Assembly (NCBI RefSeq): GCF_004365875.1
Contig: NZ_SODF01000001.1
Coordinates: 2,046,001-2,110,000 of the forward strand
Length of the DNA stretch: 64,000 nucleotides
Direction of reading: 5' to 3'
From: Kribbella kalugense
GTDB lineage: Bacteria; Actinomycetota; Actinomycetes; Propionibacteriales; Kribbellaceae
Shown one piece after another: positions 26,700 to 35,867 of this stretch (position 1 is the first letter of the stretch; every line of letters begins with the position of its first letter). The notes beneath the pieces were generated by a model. It searched no databases and was not told where the DNA came from. It was given only the letters and a program-made list of their open reading frames with translations. A program made the position numbers and the translations under genes.

Positions 26700-28265
26700 G
26701 TGAAGTATTTACCGAGAGTGTCGGGACGCGGGTTGGTCGCCGCCGTGGCAGCGGCCGCAGCCGTGGTCGGCGGAGTGTCGGCTCAGACGGCCGGAGCGCC
26801 GACCGCAGTACAAGAGACGGCGCTGCAGCAGCGGCTCGACGGGCTGCTGAACGACAGCCGGTACGACGGGTCGCAGGTCGGGCTCGTGGTCCGCGACGCG
26901 ACCACCGGCGAGACGCTGTACGACCGGAACGGCGGCGAGCGGCTGCTGCCCGCGTCGAACACCAAGCTGTTCACCTCGACGGCCGCGATGCACGTACTCG
27001 GCCCGTCGTACCGCTTCCACACCGACGTACTCGCCACCGCACCCGTCCGCGGTGGGAAGCTGCGCGGTGACCTCTACCTGAAGGGGTACGGCGACCCGAC
27101 CGCACTGGAGTCCGACTACGTCGGCCTGGCCAAGCAGCTCAAGGCGGCCGGGGTCCGACGGGTTGACGGCAACCTGATCGCCGACGACACGTACTTCGAC
27201 CACGTCCGCCTCGGCGACACCTGGTCCTGGGACGACGAGCCGTTCTACTACAGCGCCCAGATCTCCGCGCTCACGCTCGCCCCGAACACCGACTACGACT
27301 CCGGTACGGCGATCATCGAAAGCCTGCCCGGCGCCAAGGCCGGGGCTCCGCTGAAGCTGAACACGGTCCCGGCGAACGGCGTACTCAAGGTGATCAACAC
27401 CGCGACGACCGGCGCCGTGGGTACGTCGAACACGGTCAACGTCGACCGCGACCACGGCACGAACGTCGTCCGGGTCAGCGGCTCGATGCCACTCGGATCC
27501 TCGGTCGAGCAGGACTGGATCACCGTCTGGGAGCCCGAGCTGTACGCCGCCGACGTATTCCGGCGAGCGCTCACCGCGCAGGGCATCTCGGTCAGCGGCC
27601 ACATCAAGAACGCGGGCACCCCGACCGGCGCGACCCGGCTGGCGATGGACGAGTCGATGACGGTCGGCGAACTGCTCACGCCGTTCCTCAAGCTCTCGAA
27701 CAACATGCACGCCGAGACCCTGGTCAAGACGATGGGCGCGGTCGCCGAGGCCGACGGCAGCTGGCCGGCCGGACTGGACGTGGTGACCAACTACGCGAAG
27801 AGCCTCGGCGTCGACACCAGCCGGATCCGGCTTTCCGACGGCTCCGGCCTGTCCCGCAAGGTCAACGTGACCGCCGACGCGGTGACCGACGTACTGATCG
27901 GTGCCCAGAAGGAGACCTGGTGGAAGCAGTGGTACGACGCTCTGCCGATCGCGGGCAACCCGGATCGGTTCACCGGCGGCACGCTGCGCAACCGGATGCG
28001 GAACACGCCCGCCGCGAACAACCTGCACGGCAAGACGGGCTCGCTGACCGGTGTCACGGCGTTGTCCGGCTACGTGACGAACAAGGACGGCCGCAAGCTG
28101 GTGTTCTCGATGATCAGCAACAACTACCTGACCAGCCCGGTCCCGATCGAGGACGCGGTCGGCGTCACGCTCGCCTCCTGGTCCGACCAGGCACCGCCTG
28201 CCGCCGTCCCGATGCTGAAGTCCGCTCAGCCGACCTGTGACCTGGAACTGGCCAAGGCCTGCTAA
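26700..28265 (+). CDS. dacB: D-alanyl-D-alanine carboxypeptidase/endopeptidase (PBP4, S13)
   Basis: A penicillin-binding protein of 521 residues that trims or opens peptidoglycan cross-links outside the membrane. The N-terminal signal segment is rich in Ala and Val. The active-site SxxK is in PASNTKLFTS, SxN in LKLSNNMHAE, and KTG in NLHGKTGSLTG. GTG at 26700 is chosen for the GGGAG 6 nt upstream. The C-terminus ends with a Cys-containing tail (PTCDLELAKAC), which could form a disulfide. It is divergent from the GH43-like gene. Confidence 0.93.
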   Translation: MKYLPRVSGRGLVAAVAAAAAVVGGVSAQTAGAPTAVQETALQQRLDGLLNDSRYDGSQVGLVVRDATTGETLYDRNGGERLLPASNTKLFTSTAAMHVLGPSYRFHTDVLATAPVRGGKLRGDLYLKGYGDPTALESDYVGLAKQLKAAGVRRVDGNLIADDTYFDHVRLGDTWSWDDEPFYYSAQISALTLAPNTDYDSGTAIIESLPGAKAGAPLKLNTVPANGVLKVINTATTGAVGTSNTVNVDRDHGTNVVRVSGSMPLGSSVEQDWITVWEPELYAADVFRRALTAQGISVSGHIKNAGTPTGATRLAMDESMTVGELLTPFLKLSNNMHAETLVKTMGAVAEADGSWPAGLDVVTNYAKSLGVDTSRIRLSDGSGLSRKVNVTADAVTDVLIGAQKETWWKQWYDALPIAGNPDRFTGGTLRNRMRNTPAANNLHGKTGSLTGVTALSGYVTNKDGRKLVFSMISNNYLTSPVPIEDAVGVTLASWSDQAPPAAVPMLKSAQPTCDLELAKAC

Positions 28266-28305
28266 TCGGTTCGACAGTACGGCGGTCGTTCATCACCATG
28301 AGTGC

Positions 28306-29259
28306 ATGACCGCCGTACTGCCATCGTCGTACACCGTCCGTCCGCCGTCGAAGGAGGACGCGCAGGCGTTCCTCGAGCTCGTGTCCGACTACAACACCTC
28401 GGTGATCGGGTACGCCGACTTCACGCTGGAGGACGCGGAGGACGAGCTCACCGAGCCCGGGTTCGAACCGGAGACCGACGGCTGGCTCGTGTTCGACGGC
28501 GACCGGCTGATCGGGTACGGCGCGGTGTTCGGCAAGGGTGACCACCGGTCGTTGGACCTGGACAACGTGACCGCCGATCCGGTCGTCGAGCGGTGGTTGC
28601 TCGATCGGGTTGTCGATCGGGCAGCAGAGTTTGCCCGGGAGTACGGGCACGCGTCGGTGCAGCTCGACGGGGTCGTCTACCAGGCCGACACCGCGCGCCG
28701 GGATCGCTTTGCTGGCTACGGATTCGCGCCGGGTACGACGTTCCACCGGATGCGGATCGACCACGACGGACCGGTCGCGGCGCCATCGGTTCCGGATGGG
28801 ATCACGGTACGGCGTGGTGCTCCGGACGAGGCCGGTCAGCGGGCAGGGCACGCCGTACTGAATGGCAGTTTTGACGGGCAGTTCGGGTTCACGCCGCGGT
28901 CGTTCGAGGAGTGGCGGGCGTCGCAGGAGAACTTCTCGGCGTTCGACTGGTCGCAGCTGACGTTGCTCGAGCTGGATGGCGAGGTCGTGGCGATGCGGTC
29001 GACCACGAACCAGTTCGTGGAGGACGAGAACTGCGGGTACATCGGCCGGCTCGGGGTGCTCGAGAAGGCTCGCGGGAAGGGGCTGGCGAAGTTCCTGCTG
29101 CGGGACCAGTTCGCGCTGGACGCGGCGGCTGGGCGGACCGGCACGATCCTGCACGTCGACACGAACAACCCGACGCCGGCGCTCGGCGTGTACTTGTCGG
29201 TGGGGATGCAGGCAGTGCTCGTGATGGAGGTCTGGCGACGCGAGGTAACGGCCGCATGA
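28306..29259 (+). CDS. Tandem-GNAT acetyltransferase, paralogue 1
   Basis: A 317-residue protein of two GNAT-like halves. The C-terminal half has GYIGRLGVLEKARGKGLAKF, whose RGKGLA is the acetyl-CoA pyrophosphate loop, and HVDTNNPTPALGVY. The N-terminal half is degenerate. ATG at 28306. The next gene is a paralogue sharing long stretches (for example FDWSQ, DNCGY versus ENCGY, GTILHVDT), and their ATGA overlap implies coupled expression. Substrate is unknown. Confidence 0.82.
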   Translation: MTAVLPSSYTVRPPSKEDAQAFLELVSDYNTSVIGYADFTLEDAEDELTEPGFEPETDGWLVFDGDRLIGYGAVFGKGDHRSLDLDNVTADPVVERWLLDRVVDRAAEFAREYGHASVQLDGVVYQADTARRDRFAGYGFAPGTTFHRMRIDHDGPVAAPSVPDGITVRRGAPDEAGQRAGHAVLNGSFDGQFGFTPRSFEEWRASQENFSAFDWSQLTLLELDGEVVAMRSTTNQFVEDENCGYIGRLGVLEKARGKGLAKFLLRDQFALDAAAGRTGTILHVDTNNPTPALGVYLSVGMQAVLVMEVWRREVTAA

Positions 29260-30188
29260 GTCTGCCCGCCGGCTACACGTTTCGGCCGATGGTGTTGGAC
29301 GACACGGGGCTGATCGCCGAGCGGTCCGCGGCGTACACCTCCGCACTGCTTGGGTTTGCGAAACACAGCCCGGAGGATGTGGCCAACTACCTACGGGACC
29401 CCGGCATCAACCTCGCAACCGACGGCTGGGTAGTGCTCGACGCGGAGGGCGCATTCGCGGGCTCGGCGACCGCGGTGTCGATGTCCGACGGCGCAGAGGT
29501 CAACATCGACATCCTGAGCGAGAGCCCGACGATCCTGAACTGGCTCCTGGACCAGGCGGAACGCCGAGCCGGCGGGGTGCGTGAGGTTGTGCTGAAGGTG
29601 GGTGTGATCCGTCAGGACCGGTTGTTGCCTGAGGTGCTTGCTGCGCGGGGGTTCGCGATCGGGACGTCCGTCCAGCGGATGCGGATCAACTTCGACGGAC
29701 CGGTCGTGTCGCCCGCGGTGCCGGACGATGTCGTAGTACGGCGGGGAGCACCGGACGAGGCGAGTCGGCGGGCGGCGCACGCCGTACTGATGGAAGCGTT
29801 CGCCGAGCAGCCCGGGACGCTGCCGCGGCCGTTCGACGTGTGGGTTGCGTCGCGGGAGAGCCGGTCGACGTTCGACTGGTCGCAGGTGACGATCGTCGAG
29901 CTGGACGGGCAGGCCGTCGGGATGACCGAGTGCAACGACAACTTCGTCAGCACCGACAACTGCGGGTACGTCGGGCGGCTGGCCGTCGTGCCGTCCGCCC
30001 GTGGTCGCGGCCTGGCGAAGTTCCTTCTGCACAAGGCGTTCGCGGTCGACGCGGCCGCCGGACGGTCCGGCACGATCCTGCACGTCGACACCGGCAACCC
30101 GACCCCCGCCGTCGCGCTCTACACCGGAGTCGGCATGCGCCCGGAAGTGATCAGCGACATCTGGCGGCGAACGATCCAGCCGGTCTGA
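29256..30188 (+). CDS. Tandem-GNAT acetyltransferase, paralogue 2
   Basis: A 310-residue second copy of the two-domain GNAT protein, starting with ATG inside the stop of paralogue 1 (ATGA). The acetyl-CoA loop is SARGRGLAKFLL. The N-terminal halves of the two proteins have diverged much more than the C-terminal halves, which suggests that the N-terminal part sets the substrate. The end overlaps the convergent sigma-factor gene by 38 bp. Confidence 0.82.
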   Translation: MSLPAGYTFRPMVLDDTGLIAERSAAYTSALLGFAKHSPEDVANYLRDPGINLATDGWVVLDAEGAFAGSATAVSMSDGAEVNIDILSESPTILNWLLDQAERRAGGVREVVLKVGVIRQDRLLPEVLAARGFAIGTSVQRMRINFDGPVVSPAVPDDVVVRRGAPDEASRRAAHAVLMEAFAEQPGTLPRPFDVWVASRESRSTFDWSQVTIVELDGQAVGMTECNDNFVSTDNCGYVGRLAVVPSARGRGLAKFLLHKAFAVDAAAGRSGTILHVDTGNPTPAVALYTGVGMRPEVISDIWRRTIQPV

Positions 30189-31233
30189 GGCAGCCGCGAG
30201 GCCTCAGTACGACACGCTCGCCGGTGCTGCCGGCGTACACCGTGCGGCTCCCGAGCACGAACTGCAGATCGACCCGGAGAGCGGTCGGCGCAGGCCCCGG
30301 ATTCGTACATTGGTGACCTTCGTTCTGATCCGGGCCGAGGCCGTACCGGTACGCCGCGATCCGGACCGAGTACGCGTCCTGGGCCAGGATCCGGACGACC
30401 GTGTTCGGCAGGCACGGCTCGATCGCGACCTCGTCGGGTTCGACCCCGACGGACAGCACCGACAGGTGCTCCGGATCCACGCTCGCCGATGTCACGGCGA
30501 TCTCGCCGCGCAGCAGGATCGTCGTCGTACCGATCTTGTAGTGCTGTGGCGCCGGCCCGTCGACGATGTACTGCGGCATCTCGAGGCCGATCGTCGGCTC
30601 GGTAGCGGCCTTCGAGTGAACGAGAGCGCCGGCGACGCCGCCCACGAGCAGGATCGCCGCAACGGCCGCTGGTACGACGTACCTCCGCCGGCGCCGCTCC
30701 TGGACGCCTCGTTCGACGTCCTCGAGCGGAGGCGCCTCCTCCGGCGTCCGCGCATCGACGTACTCGGTCAGCTCGAGCCCTGGCCCGAGTGCCCGCCGCG
30801 CCCGGGCCAGGCGGGACCTCACCGCACCGTCCGCGAGCTGCAGCTCGACGGCGACCTGCTCGACCGGCAGCTCCATCACGTCATGCAGTACGACGACCGC
30901 CCGCTGCTCCGGCGTGATCCGGGCCAGCGCGCCCGCCGCCTGACCGCGATCCGGGTCGCCTCCGAGCCTGACCAACGCCCGGGCCACCACCTGTCGCCGG
31001 TTCAGCCGGCCGATCATCGTGCGCACAGCTAGCCCGCGTACCCAGGACTCCGGATCGTCGTACCGGCGGATCGCGTCCCACCGGCCGAGCAGCTTCACGT
31101 ACGCGTCCTGGCTGACCGCCTCGGCATCCGCCCGCGATCCCCCGATCGACACCAGTACGCCGATCAGCCGCGGCCAGGTCCGCCAGTAGAAGGCCTCCAG
31201 GTCCGCAGCAGTTGCATCACTGGCGTCCCGCAC
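30151..31233 (-). CDS. SigE-like ECF sigma factor fused to a membrane-anchored C-terminal domain
   Basis: The first about 160 residues are a sigma-70 ECF protein of the SigE-like actinobacterial group: region 2 FYWRTWPRLIGVLVSIGG and SQDAYVKLLGRWD, region 4 LPVEQVAVELQLADGAVRSRLARARRAL. A charged RRRRR stretch then leads into a membrane helix at about 186-206. An exported tail of about 150 residues with two cysteines (PCLPN, HQCTNP) follows. No separate anti-sigma gene is nearby, so the tail may tether or control the sigma domain. GTG at 31233 is the likely start. Confidence 0.8.
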   Translation of the reverse strand: MRDASDATAADLEAFYWRTWPRLIGVLVSIGGSRADAEAVSQDAYVKLLGRWDAIRRYDDPESWVRGLAVRTMIGRLNRRQVVARALVRLGGDPDRGQAAGALARITPEQRAVVVLHDVMELPVEQVAVELQLADGAVRSRLARARRALGPGLELTEYVDARTPEEAPPLEDVERGVQERRRRRYVVPAAVAAILLVGGVAGALVHSKAATEPTIGLEMPQYIVDGPAPQHYKIGTTTILLRGEIAVTSASVDPEHLSVLSVGVEPDEVAIEPCLPNTVVRILAQDAYSVRIAAYRYGLGPDQNEGHQCTNPGPAPTALRVDLQFVLGSRTVYAGSTGERVVLRPRGCLRPAGSFAARCR

Positions 31234-31286
31234 GTCGCCAGTGTCCCGCCGTACCAACTTGAGCGACAGAGGTTGCCTCCGAGAGA

Positions 31287-31320
31287 TCTGAGAGATTACT
31301 CTCGAAACATGTCTCTCAGA
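31287..31320. promoter_or_regulatory. Inverted repeat over the ArsR-type gene start, probable autoregulatory operator
   Basis: Perfect 9-bp arms TCTGAGAGA (31287-31295) and TCTCTCAGA (31312-31320) are separated by 16 nt and span the ATG at 31309. A weak promoter (TTGCCT at 31273, ATTACT at 31295) would start transcription close to the ATG, so a bound regulator would block it directly. The mRNA may be leaderless. Confidence 0.6.
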
Positions 31321-31896
31321 AATCCGTACGGCGATTTCGAGATCACCGACCCGCAGGCCATGCGCGCGTTGGCGCATCCCGTCCGGCTCGCGGCGCTCAG
31401 CTACCTGCAGCGCCACGGCCCGGCCACGGCCACCCAACTGTCCGAGCACGTCGGCGCCTCGCCGTCGGTGACCAGCTGGCATCTGCGGCACCTGGCGACG
31501 TTCGGGCTGGTGGTCGACGGTCCCCCGCCGACCGGGTCGGATCGGCGGCAGCGCTGGTGGAGTGCGGTCGCCCGCGGGTTCCGGTACCGGATGCCCGACA
31601 CCCCGGACGGAGTCGAAGCGGCCAGGCTGCTCCGGGCCGAGACGATGAACCAGGCCCTGGAGGCCGCTCAGCACTGGCTGGTCGAGACCGAACCTCAGCT
31701 CGAGCCCGAGTGGAGCCGGCTGGCCGGTTCGGCGAACACCCTGCTGGTCCTGACCCCGGCCGAAGCCGAGGCGATCGGATCCGCGATCGAGCAGCTGATG
31801 GCGCCGTACGTCGAGCGCCGCGACGCCGGCGAATCCCCGGACGACGCCCGTCCGGTCCGGTACCTGCGCATTTCTTTGCCCGAAGCAACTACGTGA
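31309..31896 (+). CDS. ArsR-type winged-helix regulator
   Basis: A 195-residue regulator. The winged helix is ITDPQAMRALAHPVRLAALSYL through SPSVTSWHLRHLATFGLV (residues about 10-70). A C-terminal helical part has no metal-binding cysteines, so it probably senses an organic ligand. The MFS gene starts 24 bp after its stop, or overlaps it by GTGA if the earlier start is used. It therefore likely controls that transporter and itself through the repeat over its start codon. Divergent from the sigma-factor gene. Confidence 0.87.
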   Translation: MSLRNPYGDFEITDPQAMRALAHPVRLAALSYLQRHGPATATQLSEHVGASPSVTSWHLRHLATFGLVVDGPPPTGSDRRQRWWSAVARGFRYRMPDTPDGVEAARLLRAETMNQALEAAQHWLVETEPQLEPEWSRLAGSANTLLVLTPAEAEAIGSAIEQLMAPYVERRDAGESPDDARPVRYLRISLPEATT

Positions 31897-31919
31897 GGCT
31901 TTCCCTTGGGGGAACGATT

Positions 31920-33176
31920 GTGAGCACACTGTCCGCCACCAGCTTGTGGCGTGATCGCCGGTTCCGGACCTTCTGGTCCGCTCAGACCGTGTCCGAGTTC
32001 GGCGACCGGATCACCGAGCTCGCGCTGCCGCTGATCGCGGTCACCCTGCTCGACGCCTCCGCCAGCCAGGTCGGGTTCCTGACCGCGGCGGTCTGGCTGC
32101 CGAGCCTGGCCAGCCTGTTCGTCGGGTCGTGGGTCGACCAGCGCCGGGACAAGCGGCCGCTGATGATCGCCGCCGACGTGTCCCGCGTGGTTCTGCTGCT
32201 GACGATCCCGGTGGCGTACTGGCTGGACCTGCTCACCCTCGGCCAGCTCTATATGATCGCGATCCTGGCCGGTACGGCCGGAGTCGTGTTCGGGACCGCG
32301 TACGCGTCGTTCTTCGTCCGGATGGTCGAGCGGGACCAGTTCCTCGAGGCCAACGGCAAGCTGTCGGCGACCCGGTCGATCTCGTTCATGGGCGGTCCGG
32401 CGGTCGGCGGCGTACTCGTGCAGGCCCTGACCGCACCGGTCGCGATCGTCGTGGATGCCTTCTCGTTCGCGTTCTCGGCGATCCAGATCAGCCGGCTCGA
32501 CGTTCCGCCGGGCGAGGCCGACGAGACGCCGGAGCCGCTACTGGCCCGAGCCCGGTCCGGGATGCGCTACCTGCTTCGCCACCCGTATCTACGCCGCAGC
32601 CTCGGCTGCGCGACCACGGTCAACTTCTTCCACATGATCGGGATGGCGCTGCTCGTGCTGTTCGCCAGCCGCGAGTTGGGCCTCTCGGCCGGCACGATCG
32701 GTCTGGCCTTCGGAATCGGATCGTCCGGCGGCCTTCTCGGCGCGGTCTCCGCCGCGCCCCTGAGCCGGATCTTCGGGGCCGGACGGGTGATCGCGGCCGG
32801 AGCGGTCGTCTTCCCCAGCGCGATGGCGTTCGTTCTGCTTGCCCAGGGATCGACCTTCGCCCGAGCGGTCGCGTTGTCCGCGGGCATGTTCGTCGCGACG
32901 TTCGCGGTGATGTGTTTCGACGTACCGCTGAACTCGCTGCAGGCGGCCGTCACGCACGACCACATGCGGAGCCGGGTCGCCGGTGCGTTCAGCACCATCA
33001 ACTACGGCGTCAGGCCGCTCGGCGCGGTCGTCGGAGGGTTCCTCGGCACCTGGATCGGTGTCCGGGAAACCCTCCTCGTCTCCGCCGCCGGCGGCCTGCT
33101 GTCCGTGCTGTGGCTGATCGGCTCACCGATCATCCGCACCCACGAACTGAGCGGGTTGGAACCACCTGAGCTTTAG
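31920..33176 (+). CDS. MFS transporter (MFS_3/EntS-like)
   Basis: A 418-residue twelve-helix carrier. The loop 2-3 signature appears as GSWVDQRRDKRPLM. It opens LWRDRRFRTFWSAQTVSEFGDRITELALP, the style of the EntS/macrolide-efflux branch. GTG at 31920 has GGGGGA 6 nt upstream; another GTG at 31893 overlaps the regulator stop. It ends 7 bp before the convergent EmrB-like gene. Probable drug efflux controlled by the upstream ArsR-type protein. Confidence 0.87.
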   Translation: MSTLSATSLWRDRRFRTFWSAQTVSEFGDRITELALPLIAVTLLDASASQVGFLTAAVWLPSLASLFVGSWVDQRRDKRPLMIAADVSRVVLLLTIPVAYWLDLLTLGQLYMIAILAGTAGVVFGTAYASFFVRMVERDQFLEANGKLSATRSISFMGGPAVGGVLVQALTAPVAIVVDAFSFAFSAIQISRLDVPPGEADETPEPLLARARSGMRYLLRHPYLRRSLGCATTVNFFHMIGMALLVLFASRELGLSAGTIGLAFGIGSSGGLLGAVSAAPLSRIFGAGRVIAAGAVVFPSAMAFVLLAQGSTFARAVALSAGMFVATFAVMCFDVPLNSLQAAVTHDHMRSRVAGAFSTINYGVRPLGAVVGGFLGTWIGVRETLLVSAAGGLLSVLWLIGSPIIRTHELSGLEPPEL

Positions 33177-33183
33177 TCGTGTC

Positions 33184-34788
33184 CTAGTCGTGTACCGCGC
33201 GGTCCGCCAGGTCCTCGACGTCGTCGACCTTGGCGACGGTCTGCCGGAGCGGGACCTCCTTGATGAAGAAGACCGCGACCAGGCTGACCAGGGCACACGC
33301 GGCCGCGATCATGAAGATCCGTCCGGTGGCATCGCCGTACGACATCCGCACCAGCGTCGCCAGCTGCGGCGGCAGGTGGTTGACGTCCAGCAGGCTCGTA
33401 CCACCGGAACCGCCCTCCTGCAGCTTCCGGGCCGCCTCGGCGCCACCGGGTCCGGAGAGCAGACCGGCGATCATCAGGTCCTTGACCCGAGCCGCGAGTA
33501 CTGCGCCCAGCACCGCGACGCCGACCGCACCGCCAAGGCTGCGGAAGAACGAGACGGTGGCACTCGACGCGCCGATCTCGCGGACGTCGACCGTGTTCTG
33601 TACGGCGAGGACCAGGTTCTGCATGGTCATACCCATGCCGAGGCCCATCAGCAGCATGCCGAGACCGGTGTACCAGTACGGCGTGGCGTGGTCGATCGTG
33701 CCGAGCAGGACCAGACCGATCACCAGCAGGATCGCGCCACTGACCAGGTACCGCTTCCACTTGCCGAAGCGGGTGATCATCTGCCCGGATCCGATCGACC
33801 CGAGGAACGAGCCGAGCATCATCGGGATCGTCAGCAGGCCGGCCTCGGTCGGGCTGTAGCCACGCGCGATCTGGAAGTACTGGCCGAGGAACAGCGCGCT
33901 GCCGAACATCGCGACACCGACCGCGACGCTGGCGATGATCGCCAGCGCGGTGGTGCGCTGCTTGACGACCTTCAGCGGAACCAGCGGCTCCGGCGTCTTG
34001 CTCTCGACCACCACGGCGAGGATGCCGAACAGCAGCGTGCCGCCGACGAACAAGGCCGACTGCCAGGACATCCAGGCGAAGTCCGTGCCGGCGAAGCTGA
34101 CCCACAGCAGCGGGAGGCTCGCGGCGACGCTGATCAGGATCGCGCCGAGGTAGTCGATCCGGACCTCACGCTTGAACGTCGGCAGGTGCAGGTACTTCTG
34201 CAGGATCACCAGGCTGATCACAGCCAGCGGGACGCAGACGTAGAAGCACCAGCGCCAGCCCAGCCAGGAGGTGTCGACGATGACGCCACCGATGAGCGGG
34301 CCGCTGACGGTCGCGACCGCCATCACGGCACCCATGTAGCCGGAGTACCGGCCGCGGTTGCGGGGCGGGATGGCCGCGCCGATGATCGCCTGGGCCAGCG
34401 CCATCAGGCCGCCCATCGCGAGGCCCTGCAGTACGCGGGCGCCGATCAGGAACGGCACGGTGCGGGACAAGCCGGCCAGCGCGGACCCGATCACGAAGAC
34501 CGAGATCGCGATCTGGACCAGCAGTTTCTTGCTCACCAGGTCAGCGAGCTTGCCCCAGATCGGGGTGGACACCGTGGTGGCCAGCAGGCTCGCGGTGAGG
34601 ACCCACGTGTACTGCGTCTGGGTGCCTTCGAGGTCGGCGATGATCGTCGGCAGGGCATTGCTGACGATCGTCGAGCTGAGCATCGCCGTGAACAGCGCGG
34701 CGAGCAGTCCGATCAGGATCTCGAGGATCTCGCGGTGGGTGAGTTCCGACGCAGCGGGCGCCTGCTGCCGGGTCTCGGTGACAGTCAT
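33184..34788 (-). CDS. EmrB/QacA-type MFS drug exporter
   Basis: A 534-residue transporter of the 14-helix DHA2 family. Hallmarks: LSSTIVSNALPTI in helix 1, GKLADLVSKKLL in the helix 2-3 loop, and GARVLQGLAMGGLM in helix 4. A C-terminal loop near 430-490 is polar. The ATG at 34788 shares its A with the stop of the MarR gene (TGATG), and GGAG lies just upstream inside that gene. The pair is a MarR-controlled multidrug efflux operon. Confidence 0.92.
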   Translation of the reverse strand: MTVTETRQQAPAASELTHREILEILIGLLAALFTAMLSSTIVSNALPTIIADLEGTQTQYTWVLTASLLATTVSTPIWGKLADLVSKKLLVQIAISVFVIGSALAGLSRTVPFLIGARVLQGLAMGGLMALAQAIIGAAIPPRNRGRYSGYMGAVMAVATVSGPLIGGVIVDTSWLGWRWCFYVCVPLAVISLVILQKYLHLPTFKREVRIDYLGAILISVAASLPLLWVSFAGTDFAWMSWQSALFVGGTLLFGILAVVVESKTPEPLVPLKVVKQRTTALAIIASVAVGVAMFGSALFLGQYFQIARGYSPTEAGLLTIPMMLGSFLGSIGSGQMITRFGKWKRYLVSGAILLVIGLVLLGTIDHATPYWYTGLGMLLMGLGMGMTMQNLVLAVQNTVDVREIGASSATVSFFRSLGGAVGVAVLGAVLAARVKDLMIAGLLSGPGGAEAARKLQEGGSGGTSLLDVNHLPPQLATLVRMSYGDATGRIFMIAAACALVSLVAVFFIKEVPLRQTVAKVDDVEDLADRAVHD

Positions 34789-35294
34789 CAGTCTCCTGTT
34801 GGTTGTGAACGCCTCACGACCTTGTTGGCCTCGACGATGGCGATCGCGACCCGCTGCATGGTGGCTGCGGCCGCGATCATCGCGTCGTCGTCGAGGTCCG
34901 CCAAGGCGGATCGCAGTTGCTGGGTGTAGGACGAGTAGACGGCCTCCAGCTGGGCCTTTCCGTGGGACGAGAGGCTGACCAGCCCGACCCGGGCATCGGC
35001 CGGGTCCGGTCGACGGCTCACCAGTCCGTCGGCCTCCAGCGCGGTCACCTGCCGGCTCACCACCGACGCGTCGACGCCGAGCTTGGCGGCGATCTCGCCG
35101 CCGCGTTGCTCGCCGTCTTTCATCAGCACCTTGAGCACACTCGCGTCGGAACGCCGCAGTCCGCTCTCGCTGGTCAGATGCCGATGCTCGATACAGCGCA
35201 CGGCGCGCACCAGCGAGCTCACTCCTTCGAGCAGCTCCTGGGCGGCCGCATCCCGCTCTACCCCCGGGACGAGGGGTTGCTGAGCTAGTTGCAT
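34788..35294 (-). CDS. MarR-family repressor of the adjacent efflux gene
   Basis: A 168-residue regulator with the MarR winged helix: DASVLKVLMKDGEQRGGEIAAKLGVDASVVSRQVTALEADGLV, then the wing RRPDPADARVGLV. It is translationally coupled to the exporter. The palindrome over its own promoter at 35298-35321 is the obvious operator, implying that inducer binding raises both regulator and pump. Confidence 0.9.
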   Translation of the reverse strand: MQLAQQPLVPGVERDAAAQELLEGVSSLVRAVRCIEHRHLTSESGLRRSDASVLKVLMKDGEQRGGEIAAKLGVDASVVSRQVTALEADGLVSRRPDPADARVGLVSLSSHGKAQLEAVYSSYTQQLRSALADLDDDAMIAAAATMQRVAIAIVEANKVVRRSQPTGD

Positions 35295-35297
35295 AAC

Positions 35298-35330
35298 CCA
35301 ACTATATACTCAAATAGTTGGTTTCCACAA
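35298..35330 (-). promoter_or_regulatory. MarR-efflux operon promoter with overlapping palindromic operator
   Basis: Reading on the minus strand, the -35 box TTGTGG (35325-35330) and -10 box TATATA (35303-35308) are 16 bp apart. The operator arms CCAACTAT (35298-35305) and ATAGTTGG (35314-35321) flank and overlap the -10 box. The ATG at 35294 begins about 9 nt after the -10 box, so the transcript is probably leaderless. Confidence 0.75.
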
Positions 35331-35399
35331 CCATATGCGCACCCTGTGGATAACCGGTGACTACGGGTCAGACCTCAGCTCTCAGCTGAGGGTCGAGGC

Positions 35400-35867
35400 T
35401 CAGCCGAGGTCGGCGTTGAGGCGGGCCAGGAGGCGGCCCAGGTCGGCGAGGTCGGCCGGGTTCCAGCGGCCGAGGATGGTGCGGAACTCGGTCTGGCGCT
35501 GCGCCCGCATCGCGTCGTACCGCTCGGCGCCGGTGGTAGTCAGGCGGAGCAGCCGCGCGCGGCCGTCGTCGGGATCACCGACGCGTTCGATCAGACCGAG
35601 CGTCTCCAGCTGCGTGATGCCGCGACTGACCGTCGACTTGTCCAGCCCAAGCACGTGAGCAACATCCGACGCCCGTACGCCGGCGCCCCCGCCGGTCCCC
35701 ATCTCGATCTGGGAGATCAGCGCGTAACCGGCCGCATCCATCTCCGGGTGCACGCGCCGGGCGAGGCGCAACGACGCCGAACGCGACCGGCGGAACAGCG
35801 CCGACAGCTCCTGCTCGATCGCCGGAACCAGCTCCTCCGACTGCTCGACGTGCGCCGGCGTGCTCAC
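35400..35867 (-). CDS. MarR-family transcriptional regulator
   Basis: A 155-residue MarR protein: [46 protein letters not shown] with wing [14 protein letters not shown]. The GTG start overlaps the hisF stop as GTGA, so it is translated with a histidine-biosynthesis gene. The gap of about 105 bp to the next MarR gene carries that gene's promoter. Its target is unknown. Confidence 0.88.
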   Translation of the reverse strand: MSTPAHVEQSEELVPAIEQELSALFRRSRSASLRLARRVHPEMDAAGYALISQIEMGTGGGAGVRASDVAHVLGLDKSTVSRGITQLETLGLIERVGDPDDGRARLLRLTTTGAERYDAMRAQRQTEFRTILGRWNPADLADLGRLLARLNADLG

